This document shows, one piece after another, positions 1 to 6,496 of a stretch of 11,160 bases of DNA. The first letter of the stretch is position 1, and the number at the start of each line of letters is the position of its first letter. The translations under genes were made by a program, and so were the position numbers. The stretch spans positions 1 through 11,160 of the forward strand of contig JAISKW010000105.1 of the NCBI GenBank assembly GCA_031260775.1, written 5' to 3'. The DNA is from Christensenellaceae bacterium (GTDB taxonomy: Bacteria > Bacillota > Clostridia > Christensenellales > DTU072). The notes beneath the pieces were generated by a model, which did not search any database, was not told where the DNA came from, and saw only the letters and a list, made by a program, of their open reading frames with translations.

Positions 1-445
1 CAAGAACGCAATGCACGGGTTTAAGAGCTCCGCGCTTGTTCAAAAGAATGCAATCGGCAATCATAAGGAGAGGCGTTATTGTATGTGCGACGACGTTTCC
101 GAAGGAGAATATCTCCAAATCGCTGCCGAAAACCGCGGTTGCCGGCACAAGCATACCCCAATATACCGTCATTGTAAGCAGAATATCAATCGCAAGCACC
201 ATCGAAAGCTTTGGGAAGTATGACGGGCTGTCCTCTTTACCGCCGCCTTTTACATCTTTTGCCGTCAAAACGAGAGTTATAATGAAATATGCGGAAACGA
301 CAATATTACTCATCAGCGTGTAGTACAGCAGCGTACCCGCATGGAAACTGCCCGTTTGAAATAGAGATGCCACAATCCCGGCAATAGACATAACTATGCC
401 GACCGCTCTGAACACTAATGCAAAAATACGATTTTTAATGACCAT
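1..445 (-). CDS. Pr6Pr / FAR-17a-AIG1-like integral membrane protein, 3' end off the window
   Basis: I translated this by hand. An open frame begins at ATG 445 and runs off the left edge, giving 148 complete codons. The protein is hydrophobic, with likely membrane segments at about residues 7-29, 38-62, 80-104 and 116-135. A YYTLMSN stretch at the second segment and an N-V-V-A-H-x3-P-x5-D pattern at about 117-131 resemble the small bacterial family called Pr6Pr, related to FAR-17a/AIG1 proteins. Family members are uncharacterised integral membrane proteins of roughly 200 aa, so about 50 residues may be missing. There is no Shine-Dalgarno near the ATG; an AAGG lies about 17 nt upstream, too far. 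It follows galT on the same strand after a 130-bp gap and has its own candidate promoter. The family call rests on remembered motifs; that it is a multi-pass membrane protein is more certain. Confidence 0.72.
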   Translation of the reverse strand, partial: MVIKNRIFALVFRAVGIVMSIAGIVASLFQTGSFHAGTLLYYTLMSNIVVSAYFIITLVLTAKDVKGGGKEDSPSYFPKLSMVLAIDILLTMTVYWGMLVPATAVFGSDLEIFSFGNVVAHTITPLLMIADCILLNKRGALKPVHCVL

Positions 446-482
446 TTTTATAATAATAGCACCCTTGCTGCGCGAATAACAA
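446..482 (-). promoter_or_regulatory. Candidate promoter giving a leaderless transcript of the Pr6Pr-like gene
   Basis: Reading the minus strand, a -35-like TTGTTA (482-477) is followed after 18 nt by a -10-like TATTAT (458-453). Exactly 7 nt then separate the -10 from the ATG at 445. A sigma-A-type promoter with these elements would start transcription at or next to the A of the ATG, leaving no 5' untranslated leader. This fits the absence of a ribosome binding site. Hexamer matches are good but not perfect, and AT-rich stretches mimic -10 boxes. Confidence 0.4.
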
Positions 483-515
483 GAACGCGACGGGCGGGGA
501 GAGGGCAATCGAGCC

Positions 516-543
516 GTCATTCTGCGCGAAGTAGCAGAATCTA
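516..543 (-). repeat. Interspersed palindromic repeat, copy 1
   Basis: This 28-bp element matches 4050-4077 at 25 of 28 positions. It contains a perfect 7-bp inverted repeat, ATTCTGC and GCAGAAT, around an 8-nt loop. It begins 32 bp past the galT stop codon, in the same orientation relative to galT as copy 2 is relative to der. No T-tract follows on the minus strand, so it is not a classical intrinsic terminator. It resembles the short intergenic repeats of the type 'ATTCTGCGACTTCGCGCAGAAT-like' seen in multiple copies in many bacterial genomes; their function is not established. Confidence 0.75.
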
Positions 544-575
544 CAAATTATAGTTGAGATTTTATAAGAACGGTA

Positions 576-2144
576 TCAGCAAGGCAAGCCGGCGGAGCGG
601 AGGAACTTGATAAAGGCGGTTTTACCGGCGGGGGTGTTTTTGAAAACGGCGGTGGCGTTCAGTATTTTTTCACAGGTTGAGTAAACGTAAGCCTCTATGA
701 GATTTTGCGCTTCTTCTTCGTTGACGGGCACGGCGTTTGTTTGTGCGACTAAAGCGGAGAGCATTTTGCCGTGCTGATCGAGGCTTTTATCTTGCATAGC
801 ATCGAGAATGGAAATTTTACCGGTCAGCACCTTCTTGATTGAGGCGAACTCCTCGTGAAGGCGACCCGGGAGGATGAACAAGCCCATAGCTTCGATTAAG
901 CCGATGCCCTCGCTTTTGATATGGTGGCAATCGTCGGGAGAGTGGAAAATACCGTGCTTGTTCGCGGTGTCGCAACGGTTGTTGCGGAGGAGCATATAAA
1001 GCGTGTATTCGTCGCCGTTTTTAACCGCAACGGGGGTTACGGTGTTATGCTCGCCGTTCTTGTCGAGCGCGACGATTTTCGGAGAAGTCTTTTCGTCCGA
1101 ATAGGTTTTCCAAAACTCAAAAATTTCGTTTGCCGCCGCCTGCAACTGAGAACGGTTTGAGGAGGTTATAGCAATGCAAGAGTTGTACCAATCGACGATT
1201 GAAATTTTAAGGTCTGTAATCCCGTCCTCTTCGCTCTTGCAATCGAAGGTATTGGTAAACGGGCGCGAGAACATAGGCAACTCGCGTTTTCCGCCCTGAA
1301 AGTGGTCATGCGCTAAAATCGAACCGCCCACAATAGGGAGGTCGGCGTTAGAGCCTATGAAATAATCGGGGAAAAGGTCTACGAAATCCAAAAGCCGTGT
1401 GAAGGTCTTTGCCGAGATTTTCATCGGACGGTGCACCTCCGAGAGGGCTATAGCATGGTGTTCGAAATAAACGTAGGGCGAAAATTGTAAATACCACGGT
1501 TCGTCGGCAAGCCATATAGGGATTACCCGGAGCGTTTGGCGCGGAGCCTGAAAGTGCGAGCCGGCAAAACCGACGTTTTCAACGCAAAGCGCGCATGCGG
1601 GGTACTTATTGGCGGGCTCGAGCGCGTCAAGAGACACGTCGCGGTTGTTTTTTTCGGGCTTGGCAAGGTTGATTGTCACCTTAATTTCGCCCTTTTCGCC
1701 GCAGTAGGGCGTCTTCCAGCGAACGTTCTTTTTAATATCCGCCATGCGAATATAGTTACTGTTTACGGAAATTGCGTTAAGATAATCAAGCGCGCTCGGT
1801 ATGCCGGAATTTGAGGCAATAGCATCAAATCGAAAAGCTACGACCGCGGGAGACGGGGTCACAAACCCCATTATTTTTGTTTCGCATAAAATGCGTTCGC
1901 TGTCCTCCCTCCAAAGATATTCTGCCTTTGCGATACTGAGTAGCGGGTCTAAAATATCTGTTTGCAAGTCCTTGCCTTGCGAATCCTGCGCAATTGCGCG
2001 TTGCGGCTCTTTGAAATAAGACAGTAAATTGTTTTCCGCAGCTATTCTGTCAAGCGGAGAAAGATTAAGCTTGCGTTGAGCATAATCACACAAAATTGAT
2101 AGCAATTCCGCTGCCGAAAAATTATCGTTTATCATATTAATCAT
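576..2144 (-). CDS. galT: Galactose-1-phosphate uridylyltransferase, class II
   Basis: This is the Leloir-pathway enzyme that exchanges UMP between UDP-glucose and galactose-1-phosphate in the cytoplasm. The 522-aa length and the sequence fit the long class II form typical of Firmicutes rather than the roughly 350-aa class I form. From the ATG at 2144, visible class II landmarks are the YPACALCVENVGFAG block with a CxxC at 184-187, FEHHAIALSEVHRPMKI starting near 227, and the active-site HDHFQGG at 279-285, whose second His is the expected uridylylation site. The frame is open to a TTG at 2186, but that extension (MRRNFWESPPF...) is unlike the family and crosses a C8 tract, so I prefer ATG 2144; ATG 2135 is also in frame. 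Neither has a Shine-Dalgarno. No galK, galE or galM is adjacent, so it is an orphan in this window. It is divergent from the lipoprotein gene. Confidence 0.93.
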   Translation of the reverse strand: MINMINDNFSAAELLSILCDYAQRKLNLSPLDRIAAENNLLSYFKEPQRAIAQDSQGKDLQTDILDPLLSIAKAEYLWREDSERILCETKIMGFVTPSPAVVAFRFDAIASNSGIPSALDYLNAISVNSNYIRMADIKKNVRWKTPYCGEKGEIKVTINLAKPEKNNRDVSLDALEPANKYPACALCVENVGFAGSHFQAPRQTLRVIPIWLADEPWYLQFSPYVYFEHHAIALSEVHRPMKISAKTFTRLLDFVDLFPDYFIGSNADLPIVGGSILAHDHFQGGKRELPMFSRPFTNTFDCKSEEDGITDLKISIVDWYNSCIAITSSNRSQLQAAANEIFEFWKTYSDEKTSPKIVALDKNGEHNTVTPVAVKNGDEYTLYMLLRNNRCDTANKHGIFHSPDDCHHIKSEGIGLIEAMGLFILPGRLHEEFASIKKVLTGKISILDAMQDKSLDQHGKMLSALVAQTNAVPVNEEEAQNLIEAYVYSTCEKILNATAVFKNTPAGKTAFIKFLRSAGLPC

Positions 2145-2304
2145 AATTAAGCAAAAGGGGGGGGACTCCCAAAAATTACGCCGCAACCGACAACATCCCG
2201 AGACCGCGATGAGAGCAGCATAAACAAGCTAAATACTATACTGTAACAATAATATCACGAATTAGCGAGCATTCCAACCCCGTAATTTAAGGAGGAGCGG
2301 AAAC

Positions 2305-2343
2305 GTGCCGGTGCAAAGTCCTCTCACTTGTTTCAAGTTCTAA
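2305..2343 (+). CDS. Possible 12-codon leader peptide behind a perfect Shine-Dalgarno
   Basis: TAAGGAGG (2288-2295) stands 9 nt before a GTG (2305), which opens the reading frame M-P-V-Q-S-P-L-T-C-F-K-F followed by TAA. This is the best ribosome binding site in the window, yet it precedes no long frame. The Shine-Dalgarno overlaps GAGGA (2292-2296), which could pair with TCCTC (2319-2323) inside the mini-ORF, so translation might alter RNA folding upstream of the lipoprotein gene. Against this, the TATAAT at 2349-2354 would start lipoprotein transcription downstream of the mini-ORF, and so short a frame can arise by chance. Treat it as a candidate only. Confidence 0.2.
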   Translation: MPVQSPLTCFKF

Positions 2344-2354
2344 ATAATTATAAT
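2328..2354 (+). promoter_or_regulatory. Candidate promoter of the lipoprotein gene
   Basis: A perfect -10 hexamer TATAAT (2349-2354) is preceded by TTGTTT (2328-2333) with a short 15-nt spacer; CTTGTT (2327-2332) gives 16 nt. Transcription would start near 2361, leaving a leader of about 38 nt before ATG 2399. The -10 is strong, while the -35 and its spacing are weak. Confidence 0.4.
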
Positions 2355-2398
2355 ATTTAAGGTGTAGTCCGTGTTTTTTTCCGCACGCCGTTATTTTG

Positions 2399-3934
2399 AT
2401 GAAAAAATTTAAGTATCTTGTAATATTCTTCGCGATTGCCGCTCTTTCGCTATCCTTTCTTGTTTCGTGCAAAAAGAATTCCTATAAGGGCTCGGAAACC
2501 GTTGAAATTAAAGACGAAGCCGACTTTTTTGCTATATCCGACAAGCTCGGTGACGATTACCGCGATTTCAAATTCGTGCTTCAAAACGACCTGAGCTTTA
2601 CCGCCGAAAACTTCAAAACCGTCGCCCCGTCGCAGGACAATCCCTTTACCGCCGCATTCGACGGCAACGGCAAAAAAATAACCGTCTTTCTTTCGGACGA
2701 CGATACGGGACGTTACGAAACCTCCGCGCAAAATATAAGCCTTTTCGGAAACATTAAAGGCGCGCAAATCTACAACCTTTCAGTCGATTTTGATGCTACT
2801 GTCGAAACCGCTTCTCCGTTAACTTACATATCTTCAATCGCCTCTTATGCATATTCCGCGCGCGGCGACTCCAACTTGTTCGATAACATCATCGTTTCGG
2901 GCGGCATCAGCGCATCGCCCAAGCTTGTTGAGTTCGACAACGGCGTTTTAGGCTACGAAACCTCCGTGAGCGAGGACGTTCTCTATGTCGGCGGAGTTTG
3001 CGCTTACGCTGCGGGTGAGGTTCATTTCAAAGACGTCACAAGTCACTTGGCAATCACGGTAAAGCCCTCGGCAGAGGACAGCGTTTACCTGTATAAAACC
3101 GTTTACGCCGGCGGCATCAGTGCGTATGTTAAGAGCGCGGAAAGCGAGGCGAAGGCTGTAAAGGGCAACGTATCGTATGATACCGTTCTCGCAACCGGCA
3201 GAATCAAGCTCGACAAAGCCGCACAAAACACCGTAATCGGCGGGATTTCGGGCAGCGTAATCGGCGGCGCGGCTACCGACCTCACATATACCGGTACGTC
3301 AATTACCTCCGTCAACGCGGTCGTTAAAGGCGCAATCGGCGACAGCGGGTTGCACACAATTATCGGCGGCATTTTCGGCGAACAAAACAACTTTGACATC
3401 ATCGGCGCGAGCGCGAAGACCGACATTGTCGTTGCGGATAATAAGCTCGGCAGCTATCTTTTAGGCGGCATTAGCGGCGCGGTCGTCATCAATTCCTACA
3501 TCTCCTCGGCGACTTATGAGGGCGTAACCTCGGCAATTATTGCCGAAGGGAAAAGCGAACTTAACTTCGGAGGAATCACCGGGCTTCTTATGTACTCCGA
3601 GTTGCACGACGTCACCGTTAAAAACGGCGGACTGTCCATTAAAAATATCTTTGATTACGATATCTCCGACGAGGCAATCGTCGCCCCTCCGTCGGACTTG
3701 CTGTTCGAACAAACCGTGGCCGCCGGCAAAATAAGCGGAAACGAAAAATACCGCGATTCCGGCTCCGTTGTCGGGCGTATGTACGGCGACGAAACTACCA
3801 AACTCATCGGCTATACCGTAATAGATTTCGTTCCTAACGCAACCCCCGTCGGGCTTACCCAAAAGGATATCCTCACCGACGGCAAAATCAACCTCGACCA
3901 CGCCGGCCCCGTTATCCTTGAATCGGCTGTTTAA
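2399..3934 (+). CDS. Surface lipoprotein with GLUG-like repeats
   Basis: This is a 511-aa secreted, lipid-anchored protein of unknown ligand. Residues 1-23 are a classic signal peptide (MKKFKYLV, then a hydrophobic core) ending in the lipobox L-V-S-C with the lipidated Cys at 24. Residues about 35-131 resemble the N-terminal module of GLUG-type proteins, with a DFFAISDKL start, a QNDLSF strand, a FDGNGKKITVFL segment and SLFGNIKGAQIYNL. Six glycine-pair repeats follow, centred on VGGVCAY (197), AGGISAY (237), IGGISGS (280), IGGIFGE (322), LGGISGA (355) and FGGITGL (390), a pattern suggesting a right-handed beta-helix. The ATG at 2399 is chosen over the TTG just before it (2396) because it gives a standard signal peptide. 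No Shine-Dalgarno is visible. The gene is the only plus-strand one here and is monocistronic, with a terminator at its end. The lipoprotein call is firm; the GLUG assignment is from the repeat pattern. Confidence 0.88.
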   Translation: MKKFKYLVIFFAIAALSLSFLVSCKKNSYKGSETVEIKDEADFFAISDKLGDDYRDFKFVLQNDLSFTAENFKTVAPSQDNPFTAAFDGNGKKITVFLSDDDTGRYETSAQNISLFGNIKGAQIYNLSVDFDATVETASPLTYISSIASYAYSARGDSNLFDNIIVSGGISASPKLVEFDNGVLGYETSVSEDVLYVGGVCAYAAGEVHFKDVTSHLAITVKPSAEDSVYLYKTVYAGGISAYVKSAESEAKAVKGNVSYDTVLATGRIKLDKAAQNTVIGGISGSVIGGAATDLTYTGTSITSVNAVVKGAIGDSGLHTIIGGIFGEQNNFDIIGASAKTDIVVADNKLGSYLLGGISGAVVINSYISSATYEGVTSAIIAEGKSELNFGGITGLLMYSELHDVTVKNGGLSIKNIFDYDISDEAIVAPPSDLLFEQTVAAGKISGNEKYRDSGSVVGRMYGDETTKLIGYTVIDFVPNATPVGLTQKDILTDGKINLDHAGPVILESAV

Positions 3935-3989
3935 TGTCAGTAAAACATTTTTGGGGAAGAAATAAGATACGAACGTTTTGTAAATATAC

Positions 3990-4022
3990 AACAAGGCGCA
4001 ATCACGCGCCTTGTTTTCTTTT
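3990..4022 (+). terminator. Strong intrinsic terminator after the lipoprotein gene
   Basis: A perfect 10-bp stem pairs AACAAGGCGC (3990-3999) with GCGCCTTGTT (4006-4015) around the 6-nt loop AATCAC, followed by TTCTTTT (4016-4022). It lies 55 nt past the stop codon. It sits between converging genes and might also stop transcripts from der, but on the minus strand the stem is followed by a weak GTATATTT tail. Confidence 0.92.
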
Positions 4023-4049
4023 GTGTTAATGGATAATTTAATTCTTTTT

Positions 4050-4077
4050 GTCATTCCGCGCGAAGTCGCAGAATCCA
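4050..4077 (-). repeat. Interspersed palindromic repeat, copy 2
   Basis: This is the second copy of the element at 516-543, differing at three of 28 positions. It starts 9 bp past the der stop codon. The stem is ATTCCGCG and CGCAGAAT around a 6-nt loop, with one mismatch that becomes a G-T wobble on the minus strand. That mismatched position is a perfect pair in copy 1, so the copies have diverged while both keep a hairpin, although loop size differs. Short frames translating through it are artefacts. Confidence 0.75.
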
Positions 4078-4086
4078 TACAATATA

Positions 4087-5421
4087 TTATTTCTTTTTGT
4101 TATCTGAGTTTTCCCCCGCAATTTTGAATCTTAAGCGGATAGGCGTACCCTCGAAACCGAACGACTTACGGAGGGTGTTTTCAAGAAAGCGTTTGTACGA
4201 AAAATGAACAATTTCCGGGTCGTTTACAAAAAAGTCAAAGGTCGGAGGGGCGAGGTTTTCAACCTGTCTTGTAAAGTTGATTTTTAGCTTCTTCCCGTTC
4301 TTGTGCGGAGGCTCATTTACGGCGATTGCATCACCGATTACATCGTTTAGGATACCCGTTTTAATGAATTTGTGCGCATTTTTATACGCCCGTTCCGCTT
4401 CCTTTAAGATTAGCGGCAGGCGTTTTCCCGTTAATGCGGAGACATAAATTACAAGGAAGTAGTCCATAAACTTCAAATCCTCCTTGAGTTTGTTTGTGAA
4501 TTTTTCGGCGGTATGCGTGTCCTTTTCAATCAAGTCCCACTTGTTAACGACGATAACCGAAGGCTTGCCGTCGTTGTGAACGAAGCCTGCAATTTTGACG
4601 TCTTGGTCGGTCAAGCCCTCCTCGGCGTCCAAAATAACCGCTACCGCATCGGAGCGTTTTATTGCCGAAAAGGCACGGACAACGCTGTAATACTCCACAT
4701 TTTCGTCAACGCGCGCTTTTTTACGGATGCCCGCGGTGTCGGTGATAATATAATCCTTGCCGTCGCAGGTAATGCGCTCGTCGATTGCATCGCGCGTTGT
4801 GCCGGCAATCGGCGAAACTATAACCCGTTCGAACCCTGCAAATTTGTTCAGAATTGAAGATTTCCCCGCGTTCGGTTTGCCCACAATCGCTATTTTAAGC
4901 GCGTCGGTATCTTCTTTTTCGACCGATTCCTTGAGGTTTAAGACAATTTCGTCCAAAAGGTCGCCGACACCCGAGCCTTGTTCGGCGGAAATATCAAAGA
5001 TTTGTCCTAAATTCAGCGCGTAAAAATCGAAAATTGCCGCCTTATTTTTGCCGTCCGTTTTGTTAACGCAAAGGATAACCGGCTTGCCGCATTTGCGCAA
5101 AAAGTCCGCAACGTCGTAATCGGACGAGGTCAAACCGAACTTCGCATCGGTCACAAAAACAATAACGTCTGCCGATGCCACGGCAGCTTCGGCTTGTTTT
5201 AGCATCAAAGGGTACATTCCGTCCTGCGCCTCAAGCTCGATACCGCCCGTATCGATTATCGAAAAACGGCTGCCGCACCACTCGCATTCACCGTAAACCC
5301 TGTCGCGGGTCACGCCCGGTACATCCTCCACTATACTAAGACGATGCCCCGTTAGCCTATTAAATAATGTCGATTTGCCAACATTCGGTCTGCCTACTAT
5401 CGCAACTATTCCGCTTTTCAT
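4087..5421 (-). CDS. der: Ribosome-assembly GTPase Der (EngA)
   Basis: Der is an essential cytoplasmic GTPase with two tandem G domains that helps mature the 50S subunit. Both domains are intact in this 444-aa protein. Domain 1 has GRPNVGKS (10-17), PGVTRD (35-40), DTGG (57-60) and NKTD (120-123). Domain 2 has GKPNAGKS (181-188), AGTTRD (206-211), DTAG (228-231), NKWD (293-296) and SAL (328-330). The C-terminal KH-like domain (about 350-435) keeps the FEGTPIRLRF ending typical of the family, and a lysine-rich tail follows. Length matches the usual 430-490 aa. The ATG at 5421 gives the canonical N-terminus directly ahead of the first P-loop, although no Shine-Dalgarno precedes it. It is the last gene of the minus-strand cluster, 24 bp after the 340-aa membrane protein gene. 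Confidence 0.98.
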   Translation of the reverse strand: MKSGIVAIVGRPNVGKSTLFNRLTGHRLSIVEDVPGVTRDRVYGECEWCGSRFSIIDTGGIELEAQDGMYPLMLKQAEAAVASADVIVFVTDAKFGLTSSDYDVADFLRKCGKPVILCVNKTDGKNKAAIFDFYALNLGQIFDISAEQGSGVGDLLDEIVLNLKESVEKEDTDALKIAIVGKPNAGKSSILNKFAGFERVIVSPIAGTTRDAIDERITCDGKDYIITDTAGIRKKARVDENVEYYSVVRAFSAIKRSDAVAVILDAEEGLTDQDVKIAGFVHNDGKPSVIVVNKWDLIEKDTHTAEKFTNKLKEDLKFMDYFLVIYVSALTGKRLPLILKEAERAYKNAHKFIKTGILNDVIGDAIAVNEPPHKNGKKLKINFTRQVENLAPPTFDFFVNDPEIVHFSYKRFLENTLRKSFGFEGTPIRLRFKIAGENSDNKKK

Positions 5422-5445
5422 TGTAATAATGATAACTTATAAAAC

Positions 5446-6468
5446 CTAAACGGCATATTCGAAAATTCTGTAGAAGGCATCTTTTGCCGCAAGGAAGGCA
5501 TCGGGGTCGGCGGCGTAAGTCGCGGTGGTCGTAAGACGCTCAAAAATAGCCTCGGTCATTTGGGGCAAGCCGCCTAAGGCGTACGCGCCGAGGATTCTGC
5601 CTATTTCAAGCACATTTATATAAAGTTTGGGGGTGTATTCGTAATACGCGCCGAAAAGGGGTTTTAGAAGCTTGATATCGGCAAAGTATTCGGACTGCTC
5701 GGGGAAAATTTTTTCGTAAACGAGTTCGAGAGTATCAAAATCGCGGAAAATTACGCCGGCAACCTGACCCGAAAAGTATTGAAGGTCGGGCGCGGAGGCG
5801 ATTTCGGCAGATTTTCCGTTCAAAAGCCCCAACGCACAAGTGAACATTCCTTTACGCTCGGAGGCGGAAAATTCGTCTAAGTAGTGAAGCGATTGATAGA
5901 ACGCACCGACAAGGCTTTTTAACTCGTTCTCTGTGAATTTTGCAAAAAAATCGAGGCTCAAAGTTTCGCCGCCGCCGTTAGAAATTTCACCTAAATCCAT
6001 AGTAGTTAGCTTTTCGGACTTTTCACGGATTTCCTTGCTGTTGTATTTTAACGCTTTGATGCCGACAAATGAAACCTCCTCCGGCGCGTGATTGTAGGCG
6101 TAAAGAAATTTTGCAACTTTTTCGGAGTTGACGGAGGAGGAAAGCTCGGTCACGGCATCGTAAACCGTAGTGATGTCCTTTTGTGTAAGCGACTCAACGG
6201 ACAAGGGAACACTCCAGCCTTGCAAGCTATCTACCGAATCAAGCGCGCCGACAACCTCCTTTTTTGAGATATTTGCATAGTTTAACGAATAAACAAGCCT
6301 GTCCGCGTCGTCAATTTGGCTGCGTACTATCGCGTTCAAAGCGAAAAGCGTTACTAAAACCAAAATTGCGGCAATCGGCACGGGCAAAACAAACGCCAAC
6401 AACTGCTTAATTGACGGTTTTTTCTTTTCATCGGATGTCACCGTTTCATTTGTTATTTCTTCACTCAT
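5446..6468 (-). CDS. Single-pass membrane protein of unknown function
   Basis: I do not recognise this 340-aa protein. It has a short acidic N-terminus, a lysine cluster (KKK, 15-17) and one strong hydrophobic segment at about 23-47, with no signal-peptidase or lipobox site. By the positive-inside rule the N-terminus is cytoplasmic and the remaining roughly 290 residues face outside. That region is predicted by eye to be mostly helical, has a single Cys (211) and a glycine patch (GGG, 165-167), and shows no catalytic motif I can name. A weak AGGGA lies about 10 nt before the ATG. It sits between dnaD-like (28 bp) and der (24 bp), which suggests co-transcription. A structural or envelope-associated role is possible, but nothing in the sequence proves one. 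Confidence 0.85.
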   Translation of the reverse strand: MSEEITNETVTSDEKKKPSIKQLLAFVLPVPIAAILVLVTLFALNAIVRSQIDDADRLVYSLNYANISKKEVVGALDSVDSLQGWSVPLSVESLTQKDITTVYDAVTELSSSVNSEKVAKFLYAYNHAPEEVSFVGIKALKYNSKEIREKSEKLTTMDLGEISNGGGETLSLDFFAKFTENELKSLVGAFYQSLHYLDEFSASERKGMFTCALGLLNGKSAEIASAPDLQYFSGQVAGVIFRDFDTLELVYEKIFPEQSEYFADIKLLKPLFGAYYEYTPKLYINVLEIGRILGAYALGGLPQMTEAIFERLTTTATYAADPDAFLAAKDAFYRIFEYAV

Positions 6469-6496
6469 TTTGATATTATTCCCTATTTCTATTTTA

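Larger units (their letters stand above)
2145..2398. other. Divergent intergenic region between galT and the lipoprotein gene
   Basis: This stretch must hold promoters for both flanking genes. On the plus strand a perfect TATAAT lies at 2349-2354. On the minus strand I see no convincing galT promoter, only AT-rich patches around 2234-2265. It also contains a run of eight G (2157-2164), a TAAGGAGG Shine-Dalgarno (2288-2295) with a mini-ORF behind it, and an imperfect inverted repeat pairing GAGGA (2292-2296) with TCCTC (2319-2323). I recognise no known riboswitch here. The T7 run at 2374-2380 has no stable hairpin before it. Confidence 0.5.

Noticed and set aside
11..323. Two overlapping plus-strand frames at the left edge
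   Set aside because: They are antisense to the Pr6Pr-like membrane protein frame, whose hydrophobic pattern and motifs are coherent. The plus-strand translations show neither.
516..543. CRISPR or intrinsic terminator interpretation of the palindromic repeat
   Set aside because: The two copies are 3.5 kb apart with no spacers, and no T-tract follows either hairpin.
2145..2186. Extension of galT to a TTG at 2186
   Set aside because: The added residues do not resemble the family N-terminus, cross a C8 tract and start at a rare codon without a good ribosome site.
2288..2330. Cobalamin-riboswitch-like look (CCGGTGCAAAGTCC)
   Set aside because: The surrounding conserved segments of the B12 riboswitch, including its long paired domains, are absent, and the downstream gene is not a cobalamin gene.
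2287..2472. 61-aa minus-strand frame across the lipoprotein start
   Set aside because: It overlaps the lipoprotein promoter and signal peptide on the opposite strand and has no recognisable features or ribosome site.
3461..4078. 205-aa minus-strand frame overlapping the lipoprotein 3' end
   Set aside because: It begins inside the palindromic repeat, crosses the terminator and is antisense to the GLUG-like repeats, so it is a shadow frame.
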